Positions 36,029 through 47,820 of a stretch of 64,000 nucleotides of DNA are shown here, piece after piece. A program made the translations under genes and the position numbers. The DNA is taken from positions 186,001 through 250,000 of the forward strand of contig NZ_SDSD01000006.1 of the NCBI RefSeq assembly GCF_004798965.1, written 5' to 3'. How positions within the stretch are numbered: position 1 is the stretch's first letter; every line of letters begins with the position of its first letter. The DNA is from Onishia niordana. Its GTDB lineage: Bacteria; Pseudomonadota; Gammaproteobacteria; Pseudomonadales; Halomonadaceae. The notes beneath the pieces are model-generated. The model did not search any database. It saw only the letters and a list, made by a program, of their open reading frames with translations, and was not told where the DNA came from.

Positions 36029-36832
36029 ATGAGTGAGGCAGCGCTGCCGCTGGATGATCGTGGTCTGGCCTACGGCGATGGCGTCTTCGAGACCGTGCTG
36101 GTTCGCGATGGCTGCCCTGTGCTCTGGGAAGAGCACCTGGCACGATTGGCGCGAGGCTGCTCCCAGCTGGGCTTTCCTCCGCCTTGCCGTGACGAACTTG
36201 ATGCCTTGCCGGGCAAAGCGCCGGCTGGGCTCAGTGTGCTCAAGCTGATCGTGACCCGCGGCAGTGGCGGGCGGGGCTACCTGGCCCCGACTGATCCGGC
36301 GCCGCGTCTGCTGGTACAGCATCTGCCGTTCGCCCCCGCCGAGACACGCTGGCATGAAGGGGTGAGGGTGCGTTTCTGTGCCTTGCGGCTGGGGATTCAG
36401 CCGCTACTTGCCGGGCTCAAGCACCTCAACCGCCTGGAGAATGTGCTGGCTCGCAAGGAGTGGTCTGATGCCGCTGTCGCCGAGGGCCTGCTCTGCGACA
36501 GCGATGACCACCTCATCGAGGCCACCTGCATGAATCTCTTCTGGCAGCGTAATGGCCGCCTGGAAACGCCAAAGCTTGATCGCTGCGGGGTGGCAGGTAC
36601 CCTGCGCCAGGCGCTGCTGGCCGAGCATTCGGTCAGCGAGGTCGAGGTCGGTCCATCGCGACTCCAAGAGGCCGAGGCCCTATGGCTCGGCAATTCCCTG
36701 CAAGGGTTATGGCCAGTGACCCGGCTTGATGACAGCGATGGCCGTGCGCTTATCACCTGGACGATTGGCGAGAGGCATCGTCGATTGCAGAACGACGCCC
36801 AGCGCCTGCTGGGTTATCCGCTGCTGCCTTGA
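36029..36832 (+). CDS. pabC: Aminodeoxychorismate lyase PabC
   Basis: PLP enzyme releasing p-aminobenzoate from 4-amino-4-deoxychorismate in folate synthesis. 267 residues of the class IV aminotransferase fold: DRGLAYGDGVFETV near the N-terminus, the PLP lysine in GLKHLNRLENVLAR, and LIEATCMNLFWQ. Branched-chain aminotransferases share the fold, but the length and the fabF-pabC-mltG-tmk order identify PabC. Seven bases separate it from fabF. Confidence 0.94.
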   Translation: MSEAALPLDDRGLAYGDGVFETVLVRDGCPVLWEEHLARLARGCSQLGFPPPCRDELDALPGKAPAGLSVLKLIVTRGSGGRGYLAPTDPAPRLLVQHLPFAPAETRWHEGVRVRFCALRLGIQPLLAGLKHLNRLENVLARKEWSDAAVAEGLLCDSDDHLIEATCMNLFWQRNGRLETPKLDRCGVAGTLRQALLAEHSVSEVEVGPSRLQEAEALWLGNSLQGLWPVTRLDDSDGRALITWTIGERHRRLQNDAQRLLGYPLLP

Positions 36833-36861
36833 TGCCGGTAGCAGTTCCCTGAGGAGACACC

Positions 36862-39543
<2,682 letters not shown>

Positions 39544-39599
39544 TGCCGACGCGATGCTATATTTCGTCTAGGGTCACATTGCCATCTTGAGGAGCCGCT

Positions 39600-39935
39600 A
39601 TGGCCGGTCAGAAAGCGTTGTCACTGACGATTCAGGATTTGCCGACGCTGCTGTCGGCCTATATGCCTTCTCTGGTGAGAGGCGGTATCTTCGTGCCAAC
39701 CCGTGAGCGCTATACGCTCGATCAGGAAATCCTGTTGCTGCTGACCCTGCCCGGTGACGAAGAGCGCTACCCGGTGACGGGGCAAGTAGTCTGGGTGTCG
39801 CCTCCCGGTGTCTCGGGTCGGCGGGTGCCAGGGGTTGGCCTGCATTTTCGCGCCGAGGATCAGAGCGTACGCGACCGTATCGAGACACTGCTGGCTGGCC
39901 AGCTCGACAAGGGTGCCACCACCTATACGCTGTAG
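39600..39935 (+). CDS. pilZ: Type IV pilus biogenesis protein PilZ
   Basis: A 111-residue orthologue of the founding P. aeruginosa PilZ, needed there for type IV pilus assembly through PilB and FimX. The sequence matches along its length: YMPSLVRGGIFVPT, YPVTGQVVWVSPPG and PGVGLHF. Like P. aeruginosa PilZ it lacks the N-terminal RxxxR that binds c-di-GMP in other PilZ domains, so it is probably a protein-protein adaptor. Position between holB and tatD is conserved. Confidence 0.92.
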   Translation: MAGQKALSLTIQDLPTLLSAYMPSLVRGGIFVPTRERYTLDQEILLLLTLPGDEERYPVTGQVVWVSPPGVSGRRVPGVGLHFRAEDQSVRDRIETLLAGQLDKGATTYTL

Positions 39936-39974
39936 CATCTTCCCGTTTTCCCCTTTTCGCTGACCGAGTGACCC

Positions 39975-40802
39975 ATGTTTGTCGATTCCCACTGCCATCT
40001 CGACCGCCTTGACCTGAGTGCCCATGATGGTGATCTGAACGCTGCCCTCGAGGCGGCGCGTGCGCGTCATGTGCGCCAGTTCCTGGCGATCGCCGTGACC
40101 CTTGAAGACGTGCCCGGCCTCGCCGATATCGCCCGCGACCATGCAGACGTCGTGATATCTGCCGGCGTGCACCCCCTGCATAGCGTGGCCGAAGAGCCGA
40201 CAGTCGCCGCCATCAAGGACTGTGCCGAACGCTATGAGGCAGTCGCCATCGGCGAGACCGGGCTGGACTATCATTACGACGGTGTCGCTCAGGAGGTGCA
40301 ATACGAGCGCTTTCGCCGCCATCTGATAGCGGCCAATGAGCTCGAGCTACCGGTGATCATCCATACTCGCGAGGCCCGCGAGGACACCCTGGCGCTGATC
40401 CGCGAGCACACCGATCCCGCCATTGGCGGTGTTCTGCACTGCTTCACCGAGGACCTGGATATGGCGCGGGAAGCGGTGCGTCATGGCTTCTTCATTTCGC
40501 TGTCCGGTATCGTGACGTTTCGAAATGCCAAGGCGATCCGCGAGCTTGCCAGCCAGGTGCCGTTGGATCGGCTGCTGATCGAGACCGATAGCCCTTATCT
40601 GGCGCCGGTGCCACACCGCGGCAAGCCCAATGAGCCGCAGTGGGTCGTCGAGGTGGCTGAGTGCATTGCCAAGGAGCGAGGCATCAGTGTCGACGAGGTC
40701 GCCATGCAGACCACCGCTAACTTCTATCGACTGTTCAAGGCCGCCGTACCGGAAGCACCGACTGACGTGCGAGAGTCGCTGGCAGAATCCGGTCTGATAT
40801 GA
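39975..40802 (+). CDS. TatD-family metal-dependent hydrolase (YcfH-like)
   Basis: A 275-residue TIM-barrel metalloenzyme. The metal ligands FVDSHCHLDRL (His6, His8), GETGLDYHYD, and the later IETDSPYLAPVPHRGK are intact. Relatives act as DNases or 3'-5' exonucleases; the true substrate is unsettled. The place after holB-pilZ matches E. coli ycfH and its Pseudomonas counterpart rather than tatD of the Tat operon. Confidence 0.92.
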   Translation: MFVDSHCHLDRLDLSAHDGDLNAALEAARARHVRQFLAIAVTLEDVPGLADIARDHADVVISAGVHPLHSVAEEPTVAAIKDCAERYEAVAIGETGLDYHYDGVAQEVQYERFRRHLIAANELELPVIIHTREAREDTLALIREHTDPAIGGVLHCFTEDLDMAREAVRHGFFISLSGIVTFRNAKAIRELASQVPLDRLLIETDSPYLAPVPHRGKPNEPQWVVEVAECIAKERGISVDEVAMQTTANFYRLFKAAVPEAPTDVRESLAESGLI

Positions 40803-40841
40803 CCGTCTTGTCGAGTCTGTCGCCGCCGAGAAGGAAACCTT

Positions 40842-41402
40842 ATGCCGATCGATTACCCGCCGCTAGCGCCGCTTCTTGAGTACATCGAAGGCGAGGGCGC
40901 CATTCCGCCGCTCGAGGATTGGCATCCGGCGCTGTCGGGAGAGATGAACCTGTGCATCCGTGCCGATGGCCGCTGGTGGCATGAAGGTGAGCCTATCACG
41001 CGGGGGCGATTGGTCCGGCTACTGTCGACCCTTCTGCGTCGCGAGGAAGACGGTGAGCATTACCTGCTGACGCCGGTAGAAAAATGGCGCATCGAGGTCG
41101 AAGATTGCCCCTTTCAGGTTGTCGATGCCGACCATCATGACAATGTCTGGACCCTGACCACCAACGTCGGCGACCGCCTGATCCTTGACGAGCATCACCG
41201 GCTGAGGCTGGATCACGATATTCCTTCTGTGCCGGTGCGCTTCGGCTTGTCGGCGCGGCTGCATCGTAACGTCTACTATCGGTTGATCGAGCAGGCGCAG
41301 ACCCGCGAGATCACGGGTGTCGAGACGCCTGCGCAAGAGCTGGGCATCGAGAGTGCTGGTGTCTGGCAGCCGCTGGGACGCTTTTCCGAGGAGGGCGCGT
41401 GA
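40842..41402 (+). CDS. DUF1285 protein
   Basis: A 186-residue DUF1285 protein of unknown function. Visible: PPLEDWHPALSGEMNLCIRADGRWWHEG near the N-terminus, LTPVEKWRIEVEDCPF, and a C-terminal RLHRNVYYRLIEQA segment. It has no signal peptide or membrane helix, so it is probably cytoplasmic. It follows tatD by 39 bases, and its stop overlaps the GTG of the helicase gene downstream. Confidence 0.88.
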   Translation: MPIDYPPLAPLLEYIEGEGAIPPLEDWHPALSGEMNLCIRADGRWWHEGEPITRGRLVRLLSTLLRREEDGEHYLLTPVEKWRIEVEDCPFQVVDADHHDNVWTLTTNVGDRLILDEHHRLRLDHDIPSVPVRFGLSARLHRNVYYRLIEQAQTREITGVETPAQELGIESAGVWQPLGRFSEEGA

Positions 41403-43645
41403 GGCTGACCCCGGAGCAGCAGGCGGTGGTCGGCCACCCGGGCGGGCATGCTCGGGTGGCCGCCGTGGCCGGTGCCGGCAAGACCACCACCCTGGTGGCA
41501 CGGGTGCTGCACCTGCTTGCCTCGGGCGCGCCGCCCAAGCGGATGCTGGTGTTGATGTTCAATCGCGCCGCCCGTGAGGATTTCACCGCCAAGCTCGTCG
41601 CCCGGGCGCCGGCCGGCATGGCGCTGCCCGATGTTCGCACCTTTCACTCTTTGGGGCATCGCCTGACCCAGAGCCTGACCCGCTGGGGAGCTCTGACACC
41701 GCGACAACTATTGGCCGCCGACTGGCAGCGCGAGCGGCTGCTGCGCCAGGCCGTGCAGCAGACCCTGTCTGGCGACCAGACACGCCTGGAAGATGCGCTG
41801 GAACCTGAGCGCCTGGAGGCCTTCGGCCACTTCTGCGAGCTGGTCAAGGCCGAGCTTGCCGACCCCGGCGAGCTTCACGAGCGCCTCGACTATGGCGTTG
41901 ATACCGGGCACTTCGTCGAGGCCTTCGACACCGTCGAGACGCTGCTCGCCGACCATCGGCAGATGACCTACGCCGATCTTTTATATCGCCCGCTCAAGGC
42001 ACTGGAGCGAGAGCCGGCACTCAAGGCACGGGTGCAGGGGTTCCTCGATCAGGTCATCATCGACGAGTATCAGGATATCAACGCCGCCCAGCAGCGGCTG
42101 CTGGCCCTGCTGGCCGGCGACACCGCTGCGGTGATGGCGGTCGGGGATGCCAATCAGTGCATCTACGAATGGCGCGGGGCCCGGCCCGACACCATGCTCG
42201 ATGACTTCACGGCCACCTTCGGCGAGGCGCATGACTATCCGCTGTCGACCACTTTTCGTCATGGTCATGCCCTGGCCCTTGCCGCCAACCATGCCATCGC
42301 CGCCAATCGGCGGCGCCCGGATCAGCTGTGCCTTGCCACGCCCGACAATCCGACCACCACGCTTCAGGTGGCGCAGGGAGGCGCGTATCTCGCCGAGGCG
42401 CTCATCGATTGGCAACGACAGGGGCGTAAGCTCGCCGAAAGCTGCGTGCTGGTGCGCAGTTGGGCGTTATCGGTATCGGTACAGTTGACGATGCTGCGGG
42501 CCGGCATTCCTTTCCGCCTGTCACGGGATGATCGCTTCGTGTTTCGGCTGCCGCTGGTCCAGGCCCTGGCCGGCTACCTGATGCTGGCGCGCCGTCCCGA
42601 GTTGCTCAAGGACCCCGGACATCTTGAGCTGCTGCTCGCCCAGCCCACGCCCTTCGTGGCGCGGGAACGGCTCGGTGCCCTGGCGCTGCGCCTGGCCGAG
42701 ACCCAGTGCTGGCCGGATCGCCAGGACCCCCTGCTGCAGAGCCTGAAGCCCCTTCAGCGGCGCAACCTCAAGCGGCGCTGGGAGCTACTTTGTGAGCTGC
42801 CGCGCCTGGCTGGCTGGCCGCCGGCCAAGCTGCTGACGCATGTGGTCGAGCGGTTGGACGCCGAAAAGGTGCTCAAGCGTGCCGCGGCGCGCCGCGAGAA
42901 GGGGGAGGAGGACGTGCGCCTGCTCGACGTGCTGATCGAGCAGGCCGGCGAACTCGCCCATGACCCCGACGCCTTCATTGCCCTGCTGCGCGAGCCCGTC
43001 GAGAGCCGCGAGGATGGCGTGCTGATCACTACCGTACATGGCGCCAAGGGGCTGGAGTGGCCACTGGTTGCCCTGTGGGGCGCCAATGAGGAAGATTTCC
43101 CTCACTATAGCCGCGAGAATCCGCTCAGCGACGAGCGACTCGAGGAGGAGCGTCGGCTCTTCTACGTGGCCATCACCCGTGCCCGGGAGCAACTGCTGAT
43201 GCTCCACGACGGTGGTGAGCATCGGCCCAGCCGCTTCATCGCCGAGACCGCCTGGCAGGATTGCCAGCGGCTTGCCGAGGCGCTTAACAATCAGAGTGAT
43301 TCTCAGGATGATCGCGTCGCTGAAGCGCCGGCCCCTCTGGGCGTCGAGCAGCCGGCACTGGCCGAGCGCTATCTGGCGGCGCAAGGATACGACTTGCCGG
43401 TGGCCGCGCGAGCTCAGTCGAGTGGTGCTGAAGTCGCGGGGCAAGAAGTAAATGCCTCCGGTAGTCTTTTTCGCGTCGGCCAGCGCTTGCGTCATGCGGT
43501 ATTCGGTGAGGGTGAGGTGGACCTTGTCGAAGGCGACCCGCGAGACCCCATCATCGAGGTGCGCTTCGCCCAGGCCGGCAAGCGTCGCTTGATCGCCAGC
43601 CGCGCACCGATCGAGCCACTGCCAAGGGCCACGGTCCCTCACTAG
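41399..43645 (+). CDS. UvrD/Rep-family superfamily 1 DNA helicase
   Basis: A 748-residue SF1A helicase. Motif I AVAGAGKTTTL (23-32), motif II IIDEYQDINAAQQRL, motif III AVGDANQCIYEWRGA, motif V TTVHGAKGLEWPLV and motif VI LFYVAITRAREQLLML are all intact, so it should be an active 3'-5' helicase. The last 60 residues (FRVGQRLRHAVFGEGEVDLV...) resemble the Tudor-like C-terminal domain of UvrD/PcrA that contacts RNA polymerase. It is not UvrD itself. The GTG start overlaps the DUF1285 stop. Confidence 0.88.
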   Translation: MRLTPEQQAVVGHPGGHARVAAVAGAGKTTTLVARVLHLLASGAPPKRMLVLMFNRAAREDFTAKLVARAPAGMALPDVRTFHSLGHRLTQSLTRWGALTPRQLLAADWQRERLLRQAVQQTLSGDQTRLEDALEPERLEAFGHFCELVKAELADPGELHERLDYGVDTGHFVEAFDTVETLLADHRQMTYADLLYRPLKALEREPALKARVQGFLDQVIIDEYQDINAAQQRLLALLAGDTAAVMAVGDANQCIYEWRGARPDTMLDDFTATFGEAHDYPLSTTFRHGHALALAANHAIAANRRRPDQLCLATPDNPTTTLQVAQGGAYLAEALIDWQRQGRKLAESCVLVRSWALSVSVQLTMLRAGIPFRLSRDDRFVFRLPLVQALAGYLMLARRPELLKDPGHLELLLAQPTPFVARERLGALALRLAETQCWPDRQDPLLQSLKPLQRRNLKRRWELLCELPRLAGWPPAKLLTHVVERLDAEKVLKRAAARREKGEEDVRLLDVLIEQAGELAHDPDAFIALLREPVESREDGVLITTVHGAKGLEWPLVALWGANEEDFPHYSRENPLSDERLEEERRLFYVAITRAREQLLMLHDGGEHRPSRFIAETAWQDCQRLAEALNNQSDSQDDRVAEAPAPLGVEQPALAERYLAAQGYDLPVAARAQSSGAEVAGQEVNASGSLFRVGQRLRHAVFGEGEVDLVEGDPRDPIIEVRFAQAGKRRLIASRAPIEPLPRATVPH

Positions 43646-43776
43646 ACGCCTGTGGCAGCATCCGGGGCTCGATCATCTTCGCGCCTCGCACTGGAAAACT
43701 GATGTTTCCACCCCTGCCTTGAGGTGTCTGTTCGGGATATACCGTTTACGCATCAAGCCTTCGGAGAAGCCCTGCC

Positions 43777-44616
43777 ATGAATCAGCCGCTGATAGACTCA
43801 GTCTCCCTTTCCACGGTCATGATGTCGTCACAGCCGCCGCTGCTACTCGATTGTCGAGCCCGACTCGATGCCGCCAGTGCCGGGCGAGCCCTGTGGCGGG
43901 ACGGCCACCTGCCAGGCAGCCAGCATCTGGCCCTGGAGCACGATCTGTCGGCACCGGCAGGCGAGGGCGGTCGGCATCCGTTGCCGAGCCATGAGGCCTT
44001 TAGGGCGGTGATCCGGCGTTTGGGGATCACACCCGATGTGCCGGTGGTGGTCTATGACGACATGGGTGGCCAGCTCGCCGCCGCGCGGGCCTGGTGGATG
44101 CTGGCTTGTTGGGCGGGCCACCCAAGCGTGCGAGTGCTGGATGGCGGTCTTGCTGCCTGGCAGGCCAATAGGGGACTGCTTGAAGAAGGCGAAACGCCGG
44201 CGCCGGCGCCCAGCGACTGGCAGCCGAGCTTTGATGATAGCGTCCTGGTGAGTGCTACCGGCATCACGCCGGGGCACTCGGCGCTGGTGGATGCCCGGGC
44301 GTTGGCGCGTTTTCGCGGCGAGGTCGAGCCCATCGACCCGGTGGCCGGTCATATCCCCGGCGCCGAGTGCCGGCCCAGCGCCGACAACCTGGACGCCGAT
44401 GGACAGTTCAAGTCGGCCGCGCAGCTTGCCGCCGAACTGCCGAAGGTCGATGCTCGGGCGGCCGACGGCCTAATCGCCTACTGCGGCTCCGGGGTCTCCG
44501 CCTGCCACGATATCCTCGCCTACGCCATCGCTGGCCGCACGTTGCCGCGCCTCTACGCCGGCTCCTGGAGCGACTGGATTCGAGACCCCGACCGACCCAT
44601 CGCCAACGGCGATTGA
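43777..44616 (+). CDS. Two-domain rhodanese-type sulfurtransferase
   Basis: A 279-residue sulfurtransferase with tandem rhodanese domains. The N-terminal domain (about 10-140) has the structural motif LLDCRARLD and lacks a catalytic Cys, as is normal. The C-terminal domain carries the active loop AYCGSGVSAC with Cys236. The loop resembles the CGSGVTA of 3-mercaptopyruvate sulfurtransferase (SseA) more than thiosulfate rhodanese, so mercaptopyruvate is a likely donor; this is inference. A terminator follows. Confidence 0.9.
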   Translation: MNQPLIDSVSLSTVMMSSQPPLLLDCRARLDAASAGRALWRDGHLPGSQHLALEHDLSAPAGEGGRHPLPSHEAFRAVIRRLGITPDVPVVVYDDMGGQLAAARAWWMLACWAGHPSVRVLDGGLAAWQANRGLLEEGETPAPAPSDWQPSFDDSVLVSATGITPGHSALVDARALARFRGEVEPIDPVAGHIPGAECRPSADNLDADGQFKSAAQLAAELPKVDARAADGLIAYCGSGVSACHDILAYAIAGRTLPRLYAGSWSDWIRDPDRPIANGD

Positions 44617-44641
44617 GCCCGGCGACGCCCGCAAGACGTAA

Positions 44642-44680
44642 GAAAACGCCCCGCAGGCCGAGTGCCTGCGGGGCGTTTTC
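44642..44680. terminator. Bidirectional terminator after the sulfurtransferase
   Basis: A perfect 17-bp stem (44642-44658 with 44664-44680) with a five-base loop; the stem's outer ends are A and T runs, so it works in either direction. Between it and the ETF-QO stop at 44912 lie about 230 bases in which I see no gene. Confidence 0.9.
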
Positions 44681-44911
44681 TTGGTACCCGCTCTGGGCGG
44701 CATGGACAAGCAAGGCGAGCGATTTCGACAGGGCGCCGTCGCGTAGCGCGATGGGTAGCGCGAATCGACAGGGATGTCGATTCAGAGGCGGCAAGAGGGG
44801 CCTTGTTCCGCCTCGAGCGCGTCAGCCGGCTCGCGAAGCGTCGGGGTTTCGCCCTGATGCAAGCGAGCCGTTGCTTGTCGATGACATGACCCCGCCGGAG
44901 CAGGGCTTCCC

Positions 44912-46579
44912 TCACATGTTCGGATAGTTCGGCCCGCCGCCGCCCTCCGGTGCCACCCAGGTGATGTTCTGGGCGGGATCCTTGATGTCGCAGGTCTTGC
45001 AGTGCACGCAGTTCTGGAAGTTGATCTGGAACTTGGGCGTGCCGGCCTCGTCTTCTACGATCTCGTAGACACCGGCCGGGCAGTAGCGCTGAGCCGGTTC
45101 GGCGTATTCCGGCAGGTTGACCCTTACCGGCACCTCGGGATCGCTGAGGCGCAGGTGGCAGGGCTGATCCTCCTCGTGGTTGGTGTTGGAGAGAAACACC
45201 GAGGAGGACTTGTCGAAGGACAGCTTGCCGTCGGGCTTCGGGTAGTCGATCTTCTCGCACTCGCTGGCCTTCTTGAGGGCGGCGTAATCGGCGGTGGTGT
45301 CGTGGACGTTAGGCAGCTTGCCGCCCAGCAGTTGATCGAGGAAGTTGTAGGCGCCGCCACCGACGGTGCCGTACTTGTGGATCGCCGGGCCGAAGCTCGC
45401 GCTTTCCTTGAGCTCCTGATAGGCCCAGCTTGCTTCCCATTTCTCAGTGAAAGCAGAGAGTTCCCGGCCGCCCTCGTCATCCTGCGCGAGGGCTTCGAAG
45501 ACGCTTTCGGCGGCCACCAGGCCGGACTTCATGGCGGTGTGCAGGCCCTTGATCTTGGCGAAATTCAGCGTGCCGGCATCACAGCCGATCAAAAGCCCGC
45601 CGGGGAAGGTCATCTTGGGCAGGCAGTTGAGGCCGCCCTTGGTGATGGCGCGGGCGCCATAGGCCACGCGCTTGCCGCCCTCCAGATACTGCTTGAGCAC
45701 TGGATGGTGTTTCATGCGCTGGAACTCGTCGAAGGGCGACAGGTAAGGGTTCTGGTAGGAAAGATCCATGATCAACCCGACCACTACCTGCTGGTTCTCG
45801 GCGTGGTAGAGAAACCAGCCGCCGTGCGTGTGCTTGTCCAACGGCCAGCCAGAGCCGTGCAGCACCAGACCCGGTTCGTGCTGCTCGGCCGGCACGTCCC
45901 ACAGCTCCTTGAGGCCGATGCCATAGTGTTGCGGGTCCTTGCCGGCATCCAGGTCGAATTTGTCGATCAGGCGCTTGCCGAGATGGCCCCGGGCGCCCTC
46001 GGCGAACAGGGTGTACTTGGCCCGCAGTTCCATGCCTGGCATGTGGCCGTCCTTGGGCTCGCCGTCGGCGCCCAGGCCCATGTCGCCGACCAGAATGCCA
46101 CGCACGGTACCATCTTCGTCATGCAGGGTTTCCTGAGCGGCGAAGCCAGGGAAGATCTCGACGCCGAGTTCCTCGGCCTGCTCGGCGAGCCAGCGGCACA
46201 GGTTGCCAGCGCTGATCACATAGCGCGTCTGATCACCGCCGGTGTTATGCATGGTCTTGGGCACCAGGGCATTGGGCAGCAGCTGGGCCTTGTCGGCATC
46301 CTTGAGGAGATAGAGCTCGTCGCGAACGGCGGGGGTAGTCAGCGGGGCGCCGCGGCCTTCCCAGTCGGGAAAAAGCTCGGCCAGTGCCCGTGGCTCGAAG
46401 ACGGCCCCCGAGAGGATATGGGCGCCGACCTCAGAGCCCTTTTCCACCACGCACACCGTCAGTTCCTGCTCGGCCTCGTTCGCCTGCTGCATCAGGCGAC
46501 AGGCGGCGGACAGGCCGGAGGGACCGGCGCCGACGATGACCACGTCGAAATCCATGTATTCGCGTTCTTGCTCTTCCAC
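44912..46579 (-). CDS. Electron transfer flavoprotein-ubiquinone oxidoreductase
   Basis: Membrane-associated FAD/4Fe-4S enzyme passing electrons from ETF to ubiquinone, the outlet for acyl-CoA, sarcosine and dimethylglycine dehydrogenases. 555 residues: FAD-binding VIVGAGPSGLSAA (15-27), and a C-terminal ferredoxin-like cluster with Cys500 (CPAGVYE), Cys524, Cys527 and Cys530 (NCVHCKTCDIKDP). The GTG start has AGGAG eight bases upstream. It is divergent from etfBA, with a PsrA-like palindrome between. For a halophile it may also serve glycine betaine breakdown; that is inference. Confidence 0.97.
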   Translation of the reverse strand: MEEQEREYMDFDVVIVGAGPSGLSAACRLMQQANEAEQELTVCVVEKGSEVGAHILSGAVFEPRALAELFPDWEGRGAPLTTPAVRDELYLLKDADKAQLLPNALVPKTMHNTGGDQTRYVISAGNLCRWLAEQAEELGVEIFPGFAAQETLHDEDGTVRGILVGDMGLGADGEPKDGHMPGMELRAKYTLFAEGARGHLGKRLIDKFDLDAGKDPQHYGIGLKELWDVPAEQHEPGLVLHGSGWPLDKHTHGGWFLYHAENQQVVVGLIMDLSYQNPYLSPFDEFQRMKHHPVLKQYLEGGKRVAYGARAITKGGLNCLPKMTFPGGLLIGCDAGTLNFAKIKGLHTAMKSGLVAAESVFEALAQDDEGGRELSAFTEKWEASWAYQELKESASFGPAIHKYGTVGGGAYNFLDQLLGGKLPNVHDTTADYAALKKASECEKIDYPKPDGKLSFDKSSSVFLSNTNHEEDQPCHLRLSDPEVPVRVNLPEYAEPAQRYCPAGVYEIVEDEAGTPKFQINFQNCVHCKTCDIKDPAQNITWVAPEGGGGPNYPNM

Positions 46580-47056
46580 TTGATCTCTCCTCTTGTTCGA
46601 TGCCGCGACCAGCCATGCCTGCGGAAATCGCGCTAGATAATGATGCCTATTGTGCGGGATTAGAGGCCGATCGGGTAGCCGCCTTGGTCGGCACGAAAGG
46701 ATTTTAAACGGTCGTTTGCTTCTATGTCTCGCCCATGATAAGCATACTCACTGGACAGTGTCGCATGGCGGGGCGCGATGGACGGTCATGGTCGCCCATG
46801 ACGGCGCCCTCAAGCGACAATGATGCCGGGTGGGAAAGGATGAAATGCCGGCCGGTTTGGGGTCATTTATGCCGCCGACATTGTGGCGGCACGGCCCCTG
46901 TGGCAGATTACGCACCTGCCCGGGATCTGTCGGTTGATCATGCACTTAACGAAAGAATCTAACGACCTGCCCATCGGTGATAACGGGGCGGCCGATGCAT
47001 GATCGCGCCATCCCCGACTCACGCCTCACGAGGCCCCCAGCGAAAGCGAGGACACC
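46580..47056. other. Divergent ETF intergenic region
   Basis: The 477 bases between ETF-QO (minus) and etfB (plus) hold no convincing gene. Seen: the AAAC-N4-GTTT palindrome at 46705-46718, 126 bases before ETF-QO, and a GCCGCC/GGCGGC inverted repeat near 46871-46892 that could form a hairpin in an etfB leader. No good sigma-70 promoter stands out. Confidence 0.5.
46705..46718. promoter_or_regulatory. Candidate PsrA-type operator
   Basis: TAAACGGTCGTTTG contains the palindrome AAAC-N4-GTTT. The published PsrA motif of P. aeruginosa is (G/C)AAAC-N2-4-GTTT(G/C), and PsrA, a fatty-acid-responsive TetR repressor, is reported to control the etf genes there. The right flank fits the motif, the left flank is T. 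No psrA gene is in the window; binding is inferred. Confidence 0.45.
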
Positions 47057-47806
47057 ATGAAAGTATTGGTCGCGGTCAAACGCGTCATCGATTACAACGT
47101 CAAGATCCGCGTCAAGCCGGATCACTCCGACGTCGATCTTACCAACGTCAAGATGGCGATGAACCCCTTCTGCGAGATCGCCGTGGAAGAAGCGGTCCGC
47201 CTCAAGGAAAAAGGCGTGGCCACTGAAGTGGTCGCCGTGACCGTGGGCCCCAAGGCGGCTCAGGAACAGCTGCGTACGGCCATGGCGCTGGGTGCCGATC
47301 GCGCCATCCACGTCCAGACCGACGACAAGGTCGAGTCGCTGGCGGTCGCCAAGCTGCTCAAGGGTGTGGTCGACGAGGAGCAGCCGGGACTGGTGATCCT
47401 CGGCAAGCAGGCGATCGATACCGACAACAACCAGACCGGCCAGATGCTGGCTGCGCTTTCCGGTCTTCCTCAGGGCACCTTTGCCTCCGAGGTGGATATT
47501 CAGGGCGAGAAAGTCTCGGTGATTCGCGAGATCGATGGCGGCCTGCAGACGGTCGAATTGTCGCTGCCGGCGATCGTGACGACTGACCTGCGCCTCAACG
47601 AGCCGCGCTACGCCAAACTGCCGGACATCATGAAAGCCAAGAAGAAGCCGCTGGCCGTCAAGACGCCAGAGGACTATGGCGTGGCAACCGCCAGCAAGGT
47701 CAGCCTGGTCAAGGTCGAGGCGCCGGCCGAGCGCAAGGGCGGCATCAAGGTGGGCTCGGTGGATGAGCTGGTCGACAAACTCAAGAACGAAGCCAAAGTG
47801 CTTTGA
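47057..47806 (+). CDS. etfB: Electron transfer flavoprotein subunit beta
   Basis: Small subunit of the FAD/AMP heterodimer that collects electrons from acyl-CoA and related dehydrogenases. 249 residues starting [20 protein letters not shown], with [19 protein letters not shown], the recognition-loop region [37 protein letters not shown], and the C-terminal arm [22 protein letters not shown] box precedes the ATG. etfA follows after 14 bases. Confidence 0.97.
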   Translation: MKVLVAVKRVIDYNVKIRVKPDHSDVDLTNVKMAMNPFCEIAVEEAVRLKEKGVATEVVAVTVGPKAAQEQLRTAMALGADRAIHVQTDDKVESLAVAKLLKGVVDEEQPGLVILGKQAIDTDNNQTGQMLAALSGLPQGTFASEVDIQGEKVSVIREIDGGLQTVELSLPAIVTTDLRLNEPRYAKLPDIMKAKKKPLAVKTPEDYGVATASKVSLVKVEAPAERKGGIKVGSVDELVDKLKNEAKVL

Positions 47807-47820
47807 AAGGAGCTGATCTC

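Noticed and set aside
44681..44911. Short open frames between the terminator and ETF-QO
   Set aside because: No ribosome binding site, no sensible protein composition and no recognisable family.
45002..46636. A 544-codon open frame on the plus strand opposite ETF-QO
   Set aside because: ETF-QO matches its family along its full length; the antisense frame has no recognisable domain and follows from high-GC codon bias.
46735..46962. A 75-codon open frame in the ETF divergent region
   Set aside because: No Shine-Dalgarno, odd composition, and it crosses the probable regulatory region.
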